NCBI GenBank assembly: GCA_946479895.1
Contig: CAMLHT010000002.1
Span: 1-42,229, forward strand
Source: an uncultured Gemmatimonadota bacterium
GTDB lineage: Bacteria; Gemmatimonadota; Gemmatimonadetes; Gemmatimonadales; Gemmatimonadaceae
Reading direction: 5' to 3'
Length of the DNA: 42,229 bases
This document shows, in pieces, positions 6,854 through 14,606 of this stretch (position 1 is its first letter; the number at the start of each line of letters is the position of its first letter). Made by a program: the position numbers and the translations under genes. The notes under the pieces are model-generated. The model saw only the letters and a program-made list of their open reading frames with translations, was not told where the DNA came from and did no database searches.

Positions 6854-8725
6854 ATGATGACGTGGTCCTACCGATCCTCCCTGCCCTGGGCGCTGACGCT
6901 CACTCTCGTGCTGGCCGTGTCGCGGCCGGCGACGGGCCAGCGCCGCCCTCCGCAGGAGTTCACGCGCCAGGGGCTGTTGATCACGAACTTCGCCGTCGGG
7001 CCGGGCGTCGACCTGAAGACCGGGCGCCGCGCCGGTGATGCGATCCGCGACCGGATCGTGAAGCTGGTGGACAAGCGCGCGACGCTCGTGATCGACGACT
7101 ACGACATCCGGGACCGAATGTACCGGGCGGGATTCAACCCGGATTCGACCTACACGCTCGACCACATCTACCTGCTCGGCCGCGCCCTCCGCGCGGACGA
7201 GTACGTCGAAGGAACGGTGACGCGGGAGAAGGACAAGTTTCGCCTTTCGGCGACCCTGGTCCTGATGCGCGACAAGAAGATGCGCCAGCCTCTCGGCTCG
7301 GCCGCATCCGTCTCGCTCGACGAAGCCGCGGACGTGATGGCGAAGAACCTCAACGCCAATCTCGCCCAGCTCGTGCACGTGCGGCGCTGCGAGAACGCGC
7401 TGCGCGAGGCAAAGGGCTCGGTCGCCATCGCGCAGTCCCGCGAGGCCATCGCGCAATCTCCCAACGCGGTGCTGGCGCGAATCTGTCTCGGCTGGGCCCT
7501 TCGCCAGACGAGCGCGCCGGCCGCGGAGATCCTCAACGTCGCCCAGCAGGTGCTGGCGATGGACTCGATGAGCTTCCACGCAATCGAGACCGCGGCGATC
7601 GCGCTCGACTCGCTGCGCCGGCGGGATGCCGCGGCCGACATGTGGCTGCGCCTCGCGGCGACGGACTCCAACGACGTCGACCTGGCGCATCGCGTCATCA
7701 ACTCGCTGGTGTTCGGCGGCAACACGAAGCGGGCCGAGCCCTTCGTCGTGCGGCTGGCGGAGCGATTCAGCGACGACCTTCCGGTCGTGCAGCAGAAGTG
7801 GCGGGTGACCTTCGAGAACAGGAGCTGGCCGCGGGCGCTCGAGGCGGGCGAGATCATGGTGAAGCGGGACAGCATCGCCCGATCGGACTCCACCTTCTGG
7901 CTTCGGCTGGGAACCGTCTATCGCGCCGTCGGCAAGCCGTTCAAGGCCATCGAGGCGCTCGCCTACGGCGTCTCGACCTTCCCGAACGATGCGCGGCTCT
8001 ATTCCCTCTACACGCAGTACGTGAAGAGCGAAGCAGACACCGTGCTGCCACGCGGGCTGCAGCTCTTTCCGCGGAGCGCCGATCTCCAGGCGCTGAACGC
8101 GAAGGAGCTGCGCACGCGCGGAAAGCTCAGCGAATCACTCGAGGCCTCCAAGCGGGCAATGGAACTCGATTCGACCATGAGCCAGGGTGAGCTGATGGTC
8201 GCTCAGCTGGAAATCGAGCTGGGACGTCCGGACAGCGCGCTGTCGGCGCTGCGACGCGCCCTCACCCGCGGTGAGGATTCGGCGACCGTGGCTCAGTTCG
8301 CGCTCTCGAAGGGCAACACGCTCTACCGGGCAGCGAACGGAACCCACATGTCGACGGACTTCGGCCTCGCCCTGCGTTTCCTCGCGTTCGCCGACTCCGT
8401 GAGGCCGTCGGTGCAGTCGACCTTCCTCATGGGGGCGACGGCGCTGGGACTGGCGCAGGCGGCGCTGACCGAAGCGCCGAAGCTGGCGGACAAGGTCGAG
8501 GCGTGCCGACTCGCGCGATTGAGCGGGGACATGGTGCCGGTCGCCCGCAACGGATTGCAGGCGGGCCAGAGCGCCTATGGTGACGCGGCGAAGCAGTCGC
8601 TGGACTATCTAACCCAGCTCGAGCCCTACGTGGGGCCGCAGGTGACGGCCTTCTGCGCCGTGGCGGCGCCGAAGGACACGGTGCCTGCCACCCTCGAGCC
8701 GCGGAAGCCGCCGCGAACCCACTGA
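6854..8725 (+). CDS. Secreted tetratricopeptide (TPR) repeat protein
   Basis: A 623-residue protein with a signal peptide ending near PATG, giving Gln29 at the mature N-terminus. Residues about 30-180 look like a separate alpha/beta domain that may resemble the FlgO/TolB-N-like domains often placed before periplasmic TPRs. From about 185 to 560 there are repeated helix pairs with TPR-like Ala/Gly/Leu/Tyr spacing, for example 'AVLARICLGWALR', 'ALDSLRRRDAAADMW', 'GKLSESLEASKRAMELDST' and 'GRPDSALSALRRALTRGED'. TPRs build scaffolds for protein complexes; the partner is unknown. The C-terminus is proline-rich. The second ATG (6857) is an equally good start. A minus-strand terminator hairpin starts nine bases after the stop. 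Confidence 0.75.
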   Translation: MMTWSYRSSLPWALTLTLVLAVSRPATGQRRPPQEFTRQGLLITNFAVGPGVDLKTGRRAGDAIRDRIVKLVDKRATLVIDDYDIRDRMYRAGFNPDSTYTLDHIYLLGRALRADEYVEGTVTREKDKFRLSATLVLMRDKKMRQPLGSAASVSLDEAADVMAKNLNANLAQLVHVRRCENALREAKGSVAIAQSREAIAQSPNAVLARICLGWALRQTSAPAAEILNVAQQVLAMDSMSFHAIETAAIALDSLRRRDAAADMWLRLAATDSNDVDLAHRVINSLVFGGNTKRAEPFVVRLAERFSDDLPVVQQKWRVTFENRSWPRALEAGEIMVKRDSIARSDSTFWLRLGTVYRAVGKPFKAIEALAYGVSTFPNDARLYSLYTQYVKSEADTVLPRGLQLFPRSADLQALNAKELRTRGKLSESLEASKRAMELDSTMSQGELMVAQLEIELGRPDSALSALRRALTRGEDSATVAQFALSKGNTLYRAANGTHMSTDFGLALRFLAFADSVRPSVQSTFLMGATALGLAQAALTEAPKLADKVEACRLARLSGDMVPVARNGLQAGQSAYGDAAKQSLDYLTQLEPYVGPQVTAFCAVAAPKDTVPATLEPRKPPRTH

Positions 8726-8733
8726 AAAAGGAA

Positions 8734-8761
8734 AACGCCACGGATCGGAATCCGCGGCGTT
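8734..8761 (-). terminator. Hairpin with T-run, terminator of the tRNA-Ala transcript
   Basis: A 12-bp stem (8734-8745 with 8750-8761) with one A-C mismatch and a four-base loop. On the minus strand it is followed by TT-CC-TTTTT, as in intrinsic terminators. It sits about 145 bases beyond the tRNA-Ala gene and could also stop plus-strand transcription from the TPR gene. Confidence 0.7.
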
Positions 8762-8907
8762 CGAGCTCACCGGGGTTTCGCCGGGAGTTTGCCACAACCG
8801 CTGTCATTGGAACTCTGCGTCCTACCGAACAACGGCGGGCAACGTCTCCATTGGCGAAAACCGTGCCTGCTACCTGAGCCTGCCTGATCTCGGGGTCGGG
8901 ACCCCAG

Positions 8908-8980
8908 TGGAGCTGAGGGGGATCGAACCCCTGACCTCTGCAGTGCGATTGCAGCGCTCTCCCAGCTGAGCTACAGCCCC
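8908..8980 (-). tRNA. tRNA-Ala, anticodon CGC
   Basis: On the minus strand a complete 73-base cloverleaf is visible, with acceptor stem GGGGCTG/CAGCTCC. The G3:U70 wobble pair is the identity mark for alanyl-tRNA synthetase. The anticodon stem CTGCA/TGCAG holds loop ATCGCAC, giving anticodon CGC for GCG codons. The T loop contains GTTCGATC. CCA is not encoded. It is a single-gene transcript with its own promoter and terminator. Confidence 0.95.
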
Positions 8981-9018
8981 GCATGTCGTGCCGGCCGTGG
9001 GACGGGCCTTCACGGAAA

Positions 9019-9042
9019 CGGCCCCGCGCGAGCGCGGGGCCG
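9019..9042 (-). other. GC-rich hairpin in the 5' leader of tRNA-Ala
   Basis: A perfect 10-bp stem made only of G and C (9019-9028 with 9033-9042) with a four-base loop. It begins within a few bases of the predicted tRNA-Ala transcription start and is followed on the minus strand by GTTTCC. It may be an attenuator-like or processing structure; that role is inferred. Confidence 0.5.
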
Positions 9043-9050
9043 ACGCATGA

Positions 9051-9079
9051 ACACTAGTCGGTCGCGCCGCCTGGAGCAA
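9051..9079 (-). promoter_or_regulatory. Promoter of tRNA-Ala (TTGCTC-17-TAGTGT)
   Basis: On the minus strand TTGCTC (9079-9074) and TAGTGT (9056-9051) are spaced by 17 bases. The start site would be near 9044, giving a leader of about 64 bases that contains the GC hairpin. Confidence 0.5.
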
Positions 9080-9102
9080 GTGCGGGAGAACGGCTGGACC
9101 GC

Positions 9103-9125
9103 TAGCTAACTGGCTGGCCAGCCAG
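9103..9125 (+). promoter_or_regulatory. Possible promoter and palindromic operator before the dehydratase gene
   Basis: CTGGCTGGCCAGCCAG at 9110-9125 is a perfect 16-bp palindrome with no loop, so it suits a dimeric protein better than an RNA hairpin. TAGCTA at 9103-9108 could be a -10 box placed directly before it. The palindrome is 34 bases upstream of the ATG at 9160. No regulator gene is adjacent. Confidence 0.35.
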
Positions 9126-9159
9126 CAGTTTGACGACTTCCCGTCACCGCCCGCAACCG

Positions 9160-10125
9160 ATGTCGCTGCTTCCCGCCGAGTCCGTCCTGAAGGCCGCCGC
9201 CCGGATCGAGCCGTTCGTGAAACGGACGCGGATGATCCGCAGCCAGGGGCTCTCCAAGGTCGCCGGCAACGAGGTCCGCCTCAAGCTCGAGAACGAGCAG
9301 CGCACCGGCTCGTTCAAGCTGCGCGGGGCCCTCAACGTGATGGCCTCGCTTTCCGCGGAGGAGCGCCGGCGCGGAGTCGTGGCGTCATCGGCCGGGAATC
9401 ACGGGCTCGGGGTCGCCTATGCGGCGAAGGAATTCGGGGTGCAGGCGACGATCTACATCCCGGGCACCGCGCCGCGCGTGAAACGCGACGGAATCCTCGC
9501 GCTCGGCGCGACGGTGATCGACAGCGAACCTGATTACGACGCGGCGATGACGGCAGCCATCGCCTTCGCGCGCGAACAGGGCAGGCGCTTCATCAATCCC
9601 TGCGTCGGGCACGACCTGCTCGCCGGCCAGGGCACCGTTGCTCTCGAAGTCCTGGCCGAGGCTCCCGGCGTGCGGACCTTCGTGGTGAGCGTGGGCGGCG
9701 GCGGACTGCTCGGCGGTTGCGCGAGCCTGCTCCGCGCTCACGCGCCATCGGTGCACATCGCCGGCGCGCAGAGCGAACGGACCGCGGCGATGTCGAAGTC
9801 AGTCGCGGCCGGCAGCCTCGTCGAGATCGAGAGCCTGCCGACGATCGCCGACGGACTCGCCGGCCAGATCGACGCCGAGGGTCTCGAGATCGGCCAGGCC
9901 GGGCTGGACGAGATCGTGACCGTCTCGGAGGAAGCCATCGGCCACGCGATGCTGTGGCTCCTCGATCAGCACGGCCTGCGGGTCGAGGGCGCCGGCGCCG
10001 CGGGCGTGGCGGCGATCCTTTCCGGCCGGTTGCGTCCCGTCGGCGAAACGGTCGTCGTCGTCAGCGGGGGCAACGTGGACGACGACCGGCTCGCGAAGCT
10101 GCGCGGCCCGTCAGGTGAGCAATAG
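9160..10125 (+). CDS. Threonine/serine dehydratase-like PLP enzyme (fold type II)
   Basis: A 321-residue cytoplasmic enzyme of the threonine dehydratase/serine racemase family, which uses pyridoxal phosphate to deaminate Thr or Ser to 2-oxoacids or to racemise Ser. Lys53 in the SFKLRGA motif is the predicted Schiff-base lysine. SSAGNHG (76-82) binds the substrate carboxylate and the GGGGL loop (179-183) binds the PLP phosphate. The protein ends without the C-terminal ACT-like domains of biosynthetic IlvA, so it resembles the catabolic TdcB type or serine racemase. Exact substrate is unsure. The ATG at 9160 was chosen; a TTG at 9130 would add ten residues. Its last 15 bases overlap the convergent mgtE gene. 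Confidence 0.87.
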   Translation: MSLLPAESVLKAAARIEPFVKRTRMIRSQGLSKVAGNEVRLKLENEQRTGSFKLRGALNVMASLSAEERRRGVVASSAGNHGLGVAYAAKEFGVQATIYIPGTAPRVKRDGILALGATVIDSEPDYDAAMTAAIAFAREQGRRFINPCVGHDLLAGQGTVALEVLAEAPGVRTFVVSVGGGGLLGGCASLLRAHAPSVHIAGAQSERTAAMSKSVAAGSLVEIESLPTIADGLAGQIDAEGLEIGQAGLDEIVTVSEEAIGHAMLWLLDQHGLRVEGAGAAGVAAILSGRLRPVGETVVVVSGGNVDDDRLAKLRGPSGEQ

Positions 10126-11427
10126 CGTCGCGAGGCCGAGGAAGATCCCCATCGAGGCGACGTCGGTCATCGTCGTCAGGAAGATGCTGGAGGCCGTCGC
10201 GGGATCCGCTCCCACCTTGCGCAGCGCCAGCGGAATGAGGGCTCCCGACACGCCGCTGACGACGCAGCTGCCGATCATCGCCGCGGTGACGATGGCGCCG
10301 AGCACGATGGCGTTCGCGTTGTGCTGCATGGTCGCGACGATGAACATCCCGACGCCCGCGGTGACGCCGACGAGCGCTCCGTTCAGCAGGCCGAGGAGCG
10401 CCTCCTTGGTGACGAGCGATCGCTCGGTGCCGCTCTTCAGCTCACCGAGGGTGATGCCACGAAGGGTGACGGCCAGCGCCTGACAGCCGGTGTTCCCGGA
10501 CTGGCCGGCGAGGACCGGGAGGAACACGGCGAGAATGACGATCCGGTCGAGGGTATCCTGAAAGATGCCGACGACGGCGGCGGCGATGAACGCAGTGAGC
10601 AGGTTGAGCTGGAGCCAGGGGTGCCGGAACTTGAGGCTGCGTGGCCAGGGAGTGATGAGGCGCTCCTCCTTGCCGACACCGACCATCTGTCCCGGCTGGG
10701 CGCTGATCTCGAATGCCTGCTCCTCGAACATGGCCTGGCCGCGCACGAGCCCGATCAGCTTGCCCGTGTCGTCGCAGACCGGGTAGACCGGGAAGTGGCG
10801 GTTGAGCACCTGCTTCATCGCATCCTTGAGGGGTGTGTCCGGCCGCAGGGTGAACGGGTTGCGGAGCATCACGCTCTCGAGCGTCGCGCTGTCGTCGGCG
10901 ACGAGGAGGTCGCGCATCGTGACGATGCCGAGCAGCTTGCCCGCGGGATCGACGACGAAGCAGTAGGTCACCAGGTGGGTCTTCACGATGTCGCGGATGC
11001 GACTGGTGACCTGCGCCACGGTTTCCGACGGCCGGAAGACTCCGTACGGAGGCTCCATGAGGAACCCGACGCTGTCGTCGTCGAACGTCTGGTTCATCGA
11101 CCACTGCTGCGTCAGGTGCTGCGGGCCGGTCGAGTAGAGCCGGCGGCGGTCCTCGGAATCCATCTCGGCGATGATGTCGCCGGCGATGCCGGGGTTCACC
11201 GCCTGGAGGACGTCGTGGATGATCGCGGGGTCGTGGCGTGCCAGCAGCTCGGCGGCCTCGGTCGGACCAAGCCGGGCCACCTGGGCGGCGAGCTGGTCGA
11301 CGGGGGTGGGAGTGTAGGTGCCGACGTTGTCGCGGGGCTTCGTCGCAGCGTCCAAGGGGAACTCCGGTGGGGGATCCTCGGACAGAAGATGGGGACGGGG
11401 CGGCCCGTGTCCAGAGACGAAAGACAC
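10111..11427 (-). CDS. mgtE: MgtE-family magnesium transporter with short N-domain
   Basis: A 438-residue Mg2+ channel/transporter. Residues about 40-130 form a short version of the MgtE N-domain ('LARHDPAIIHDVLQAVNPGIAGDIIAEM' region). Two CBS domains span about 130-250 ('GKLLGIVTMRDLL' and 'GKLIGLVRGQAMFE'), and five membrane helices lie at about 270-436. The pore-region signature AGQSGNTG is at about 310. The last helix keeps the aspartate (about Asp422, 'TTMTDVAS') that corresponds to the pore Asp of Thermus MgtE. The start is a GTG; the first 38 residues are proline-rich and may be disordered. A second, more typical MgtE lies at 23777. No magnesium riboswitch is recognisable upstream. 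Confidence 0.9.
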   Translation of the reverse strand: MSFVSGHGPPRPHLLSEDPPPEFPLDAATKPRDNVGTYTPTPVDQLAAQVARLGPTEAAELLARHDPAIIHDVLQAVNPGIAGDIIAEMDSEDRRRLYSTGPQHLTQQWSMNQTFDDDSVGFLMEPPYGVFRPSETVAQVTSRIRDIVKTHLVTYCFVVDPAGKLLGIVTMRDLLVADDSATLESVMLRNPFTLRPDTPLKDAMKQVLNRHFPVYPVCDDTGKLIGLVRGQAMFEEQAFEISAQPGQMVGVGKEERLITPWPRSLKFRHPWLQLNLLTAFIAAAVVGIFQDTLDRIVILAVFLPVLAGQSGNTGCQALAVTLRGITLGELKSGTERSLVTKEALLGLLNGALVGVTAGVGMFIVATMQHNANAIVLGAIVTAAMIGSCVVSGVSGALIPLALRKVGADPATASSIFLTTMTDVASMGIFLGLATLLLT

Positions 11428-11443
11428 GAAGCCCGGAAACGCG

Positions 11444-11474
11444 GAACGGCCGCACCTTGACGATGCGGCCGTTC
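11444..11474 (-). terminator. Hairpin between the KGG gene and mgtE
   Basis: A perfect 11-bp stem (11444-11454 with 11464-11474) has a nine-base loop and lies 17 bases before the mgtE GTG on the minus strand. On that strand a short TTTCC follows. A second inverted repeat (CCCGGC...GCCGGG, 11491-11505) lies beside it. It probably terminates the KGG transcript; a role as an mgtE leader is possible. Confidence 0.45.
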
Positions 11475-11530
11475 CCTCAGGGCCCGGCGACCCGGCGTAG
11501 CCGGGCGACGCGCTTCAGGGACCTTGCCAG

Positions 11531-12157
11531 CTAGTGGTTGCCGAAGCTTTCGCCACGCGAGCTCTGGTCGGGATTGAGCGTGTTGCTGTTCGCCCGTTCG
11601 CCCCCGATGGAGTTATTCGCGCCGCGGTTGCCCTGAGTGTTCGCCTTGACCCCTTCCCGTCCTTCGACGCTGACCTCGCGGTCAGCCATCCCGGCGCGCG
11701 AATTCTGGAATCCGCCCCCGGTCGTGGTGCTTTCATCGGAGCTGGCGCCCGAATTGGCGACGCCGGCGCCGCGGCCGCGAGCGGCACCGCGGGCTTCACC
11801 GCCCCGGCGACCGATTTTGGCCATGTGCTCGCGGTTCTGGCTGACGGCCAGACCGCCCTTGCGCCCCGCTTCACGAGCCTCGCCCGAATCGAATTCGTGG
11901 GCCGTGCCCTTGGCGTGAGCGGCCTTGCCACCCTTGCTCGCGATCTCCTTCTGCTTGCTCCGATCCATCGAAGCAAAACCACGATTGCTGCGGCGTGACG
12001 TGCCATTCGACGAGCTGTTGCCCGAGGTCATTCCCTCGGCATCGCTCGAGCTCCGCGAGCCGGACGCGCTGCGTCCAGTCTCGTTGGCGACATCGCGCTG
12101 CCGTTCCCGGTCAGGCGCCCCGAAGCTGCGATCGTCATTTCCCGGTCTATTCGGCAT
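11531..12157 (-). CDS. KGG-motif stress-induced protein
   Basis: A 208-residue very hydrophilic, probably disordered protein. The centre carries the KGG-family pattern: 'RGFASMDRSKQKEIASKGG' (59-77), then RKGG (99-102) and RRGG (117-120), each followed by small residues and separated by about 20 residues. Family members (GsiB/YciG/con-10 type) accumulate in general stress, drying or sporulation and are thought to protect cell components. The flanks are rich in Asn, Ser, Gly and Arg and poorly conserved in appearance. A strong GGAGGAG ribosome site lies six bases before the ATG, suggesting high expression. It is monocistronic as far as can be seen. Confidence 0.82.
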   Translation of the reverse strand: MPNRPGNDDRSFGAPDRERQRDVANETGRSASGSRSSSDAEGMTSGNSSSNGTSRRSNRGFASMDRSKQKEIASKGGKAAHAKGTAHEFDSGEAREAGRKGGLAVSQNREHMAKIGRRGGEARGAARGRGAGVANSGASSDESTTTGGGFQNSRAGMADREVSVEGREGVKANTQGNRGANNSIGGERANSNTLNPDQSSRGESFGNH

Positions 12158-12314
12158 TTACTGCTCCTCCATGCTGCGCGTGACTACGCTCGGTTGACAG
12201 TTCCCCCGGTCCGGCGCCCCTCTGTCAGGCCCCTGCCAGTCTTGCGAACCCATGAATTGCAAAGTGCGGACCCAAATCCCGCATTCTCACGGATTTTCCC
12301 GCCTCGGTCCGCGA
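12158..12314. other. Intergenic region upstream of the KGG gene
   Basis: This 157-base gap lies between the KGG gene start and the stop of the short-chain dehydrogenase gene, both on the minus strand. A plus-oriented TTGACA at 12194 is not followed by a -10 box. I see no convincing promoter, terminator or small gene. Confidence 0.4.
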
Positions 12315-13241
12315 TCAGGCGGCCGTCGTCTCCCCGCCAAGCAAGGTCAGTACCTCGCCCGTGATGTAGGACGAATCGGCGCTGGAGGCGAAGAAAACGA
12401 AGGCCGGCGCGACCTCCTCGGGCTGGCCCGGGCGCTCCATCGGCGTGTCGGCGCCGTGTTTCGCGACCTTCCCCGGGGTCTTGTCGGCGACGTTGAGCGG
12501 GGTCCAGATGGGGCCCGGCGCGACGCAGTTCACCCGGATCTTCCGCTCGACGAGCTGCTGCGCGAGGGACTTGGTGAAGGCGTGGATGGCGCCCTTGGTG
12601 GCCGAGTAGTCGAGCAGCGCCTTGCTGCCCTCGAGCCCCGTGATCGAGCCGCAGTTCACGATCGCGCCGCCTGGCTTCATGACGCGGACGGCGGCGCGCG
12701 CCATGTAGATGTAGCCGAAGATGTTGGTCTCGAAGGTCTCGCGAATCTGGGCGTCGGTCAGGTCGTCGATGGACTCCTGGTGCTGCTGGAACGCCGCGTT
12801 GTTGACGAGAATGTCGAGGCGCCCGAGCCGGGCCACGGTCTGCGCGACGGCCCGATCACAGAACGCGGACTTCCTCACGTCGCCGGGGAGCAGCAGCACG
12901 CGCGCGCCCTCGGCCTCACACGCCGCGCGCGTCTCCTCGGCGTCGGATTGCTCGGCGCGCAGGTAGACGATGGCGACGTTCGCGCCTTCACGCGCATAGA
13001 GCACGGCCACGGCGCGGCCGATGCCCGAGTCGCCGCCGGTGATGAGCGCCACCTTGCCGGCCAGCTTGCCCGAGCCACGATAGGTCGGCGCCTCGTAGAG
13101 CGGCCGGGGGTGCATCAGGCTCTCGATGCCGGGCTTCTCCTGGTGTTGCGGAGGAAAGGGCGACTTCGGCCGGGCATCGGCTGTGGCCTTGCGCGGGCGG
13201 CGCGCGCCGCGGGCGCGCGAGCGGGATCTGGACGTTGGCAT
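12315..13241 (-). CDS. Short-chain dehydrogenase/reductase (YghA/glucose-dehydrogenase-like SDR)
   Basis: A 308-residue classical SDR oxidoreductase. After a basic, low-complexity N-terminus (1-45) comes the typical 'PLYEAPTYRGSGKLAGKVAL' lead-in of the YghA/GsD-like subgroup. The nucleotide loop TGGDSGIG is at 68-75, NNAA at 147-150, catalytic Ser199, and YSATK with Tyr212 and Lys216. It reduces or oxidises a small carbonyl/alcohol with NAD(P)(H); members are often stress-linked, which suits the neighbouring KGG gene, but the substrate is unknown. The ATG at 13241 is the first methionine with coding character. The gene is divergent from rnz with 49 bases between the starts. Confidence 0.87.
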   Translation of the reverse strand: MPTSRSRSRARGARRPRKATADARPKSPFPPQHQEKPGIESLMHPRPLYEAPTYRGSGKLAGKVALITGGDSGIGRAVAVLYAREGANVAIVYLRAEQSDAEETRAACEAEGARVLLLPGDVRKSAFCDRAVAQTVARLGRLDILVNNAAFQQHQESIDDLTDAQIRETFETNIFGYIYMARAAVRVMKPGGAIVNCGSITGLEGSKALLDYSATKGAIHAFTKSLAQQLVERKIRVNCVAPGPIWTPLNVADKTPGKVAKHGADTPMERPGQPEEVAPAFVFFASSADSSYITGEVLTLLGGETTAA

Positions 13242-13278
13242 GCCGGGGGACCGGCGCAAAAAGCAGTCCGGCTCCGAG

Positions 13279-13290
13279 TAGTTTTCGCGC
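13279..13290 (+). promoter_or_regulatory. -10 box TAGTTT, leaderless type, before rnz
   Basis: TAGTTT at 13279-13284 is followed by six bases and then the ATG of rnz. No Shine-Dalgarno motif and no clear -35 box are visible. Confidence 0.45.
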
Positions 13291-14235
13291 ATGTCGCTGT
13301 CCGTCCGCCTGCTCGGCACCTCCGCCTCGCGCCCCACCGTGGAGCGCAACGTCTCTTCCCTCGCCGTCCACCGTGAGGGGGAAACGATGCTGTTCGACTG
13401 CGGCGAGGGAACGCAGCGGCAGATGATGCGGTGGGGGGTGGCGTTCTCCCTCGAGGACATCTTCTTCACGCACCTCCACGCCGATCACATTCTCGGAGTG
13501 ATCGGGCTGATTCGCACCATGGCCCTCCAGGGGCGGACGGACAAGCTCACGCTCTGGGGCCCGCCAGGCTCGTCGCGCGTGCTGAAGCGCGCCGAGAGCC
13601 TGGGATTCGAGCGGGCGACGTTCCCGGTGGACATCGTGGAGCTCGAGGCGGGCGTTCCGCTGCGACGCGACGGGTACGCGATCGTTCCCTTCGCGGTGGA
13701 CCACCGCAATTCATCGTCGTTCGGCTATGCGCTGATCGAGGAGACGCGAAAGGGGCGATTCGATCCGGACCTCGCGCGCCAGCTCGGCATTCCCGAAGGC
13801 CCGCTGTGGGGGCAGATCCACCGCGGCCTGCCGGTCACGCTCGAGGATGGCCGGGTGATCGAGTCCTCGGTGCTCGTCGGGCCGCCGCGTCCGGGACGCC
13901 GCGTGGTGATCACCGGGGACACGCGGCCCTGCGCGGCAACGGTCGAGCACGCGCGTGGCGCGGACCTGCTCATTCACGAAGCGACGTTCGGCGACGAGGA
14001 GGCGGAGCGCGCGGTGGAGACGGGCCATTCCACGGCGCGCGAGGCGGCGACGGTCGCCCGCGACGCGGGCGCGCGCCGCCTGCTGCTCACCCACTTCTCG
14101 GCGCGGTACTCACGCGACGCGACGCCGCTTGACCGCGAAGCGAAGGAAGTCTTCCGCGAGACGATGGTCGGGCGGGACGGAATGGAGATCGAGGTCCCGT
14201 TCGGCGACAGTGAGGCCGTAGACCGTAGACCGTAG
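13291..14235 (+). CDS. rnz: Ribonuclease Z (tRNA 3' endonuclease)
   Basis: A 314-residue metallo-beta-lactamase-fold enzyme that trims the 3' trailer from tRNA precursors. This fits with both tRNAs in this window lacking an encoded CCA. The zinc motif HLHADH is at 61-66, preceded by FDCGEGTQRQ (35-44), a RNase Z signature. Further ligands are in 'VDHRNSS' (His about 142), 'ITGDTRP' and 'LLLTHFSARY'. The protein has the usual length of the bacterial short form. The last seven residues (EAVDRRP) and the stop codon are encoded by a CCGTAGA heptamer repeat that follows the gene. It is probably a leaderless single-gene transcript. Confidence 0.94.
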   Translation: MSLSVRLLGTSASRPTVERNVSSLAVHREGETMLFDCGEGTQRQMMRWGVAFSLEDIFFTHLHADHILGVIGLIRTMALQGRTDKLTLWGPPGSSRVLKRAESLGFERATFPVDIVELEAGVPLRRDGYAIVPFAVDHRNSSSFGYALIEETRKGRFDPDLARQLGIPEGPLWGQIHRGLPVTLEDGRVIESSVLVGPPRPGRRVVITGDTRPCAATVEHARGADLLIHEATFGDEEAERAVETGHSTAREAATVARDAGARRLLLTHFSARYSRDATPLDREAKEVFRETMVGRDGMEIEVPFGDSEAVDRRP

Positions 14236-14296
14236 ACAGTAGACCGTAGACCGTAGACCTATTCCGACGGCCTACAGTCTACGGTCTACTCCCTAC
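14216..14296. repeat. CCGTAGA heptamer array with inverted arm (terminator-like)
   Basis: Six in-phase heptamers (five CCGTAGA and one CAGTAGA, 14216-14257) are followed after 11 bases by four heptamers of the opposite orientation (GGCCTAC, AGTCTAC, GGTCTAC, TCCCTAC, 14269-14296). The arms can pair in several registers into a long hairpin. It lies between convergent rnz and the 14293 gene and overlaps the ends of both. Confidence 0.8.
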
Positions 14297-14580
14297 GCAC
14301 TGATCTTGAGCGGATCGGGGCGCGACACGCGCATCGAGCGGCGGAAGAGCTGAGCGAGCGTGGCGTCGTCGAGCGCCGAGAGGACCTTGTCGGGCGAAAG
14401 GCGCGAGGTGACGCTGCGCGCTTCGGGGCCGCGGCTGATGTACCAGTTGTAGCGGTCCTTGCGGCTCGACCCGCCGTCGGGATGATGAAAGACCACCATC
14501 GCGTTGCTCGAGCCGGGCGTCTGCACTTCGACGGCCCAGAGGACGCCGTCGGGGGATCTATAGGACTTCATGACAGCCAT
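14293..14580 (-). CDS. Small conserved-looking protein, unknown function
   Basis: A 95-residue protein, no family recognised. It has a compact beta-rich N-terminal half ('VLWAVEVQTPGSSNAMVVFHHPDGG', 'DRYNWYISRGPEA') and a helical C-terminal half (about 60-85). It has no signal or membrane segment, so it is likely cytoplasmic. The start could be the ATG at 14580 or the one at 14568 (MKSYRS). The stop codon is a TAG inside the heptamer array. DUF2203 and thioesterase genes lie upstream on the same strand with gaps of 26 and 16 bases, so it may be the last gene of a small operon. Confidence 0.6.
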   Translation of the reverse strand: MAVMKSYRSPDGVLWAVEVQTPGSSNAMVVFHHPDGGSSRKDRYNWYISRGPEARSVTSRLSPDKVLSALDDATLAQLFRRSMRVSRPDPLKISA

Positions 14581-14606
14581 GAGTGTTCGGGTGGTGAAGT
14601 GCCGAA

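Noticed and set aside
10321..11460. 379-residue plus-strand open frame
   Set aside because: Antisense shadow of mgtE with no recognisable domain.
11428..11530. Magnesium riboswitch (M-box or ykoK type) before mgtE
   Set aside because: The leader is only about 100 bases to the upstream gene and consists of simple GC hairpins; the conserved M-box core is not visible.
14216..14296. CRISPR array
   Set aside because: Units are seven bases long with no spacers, and no cas genes are near.
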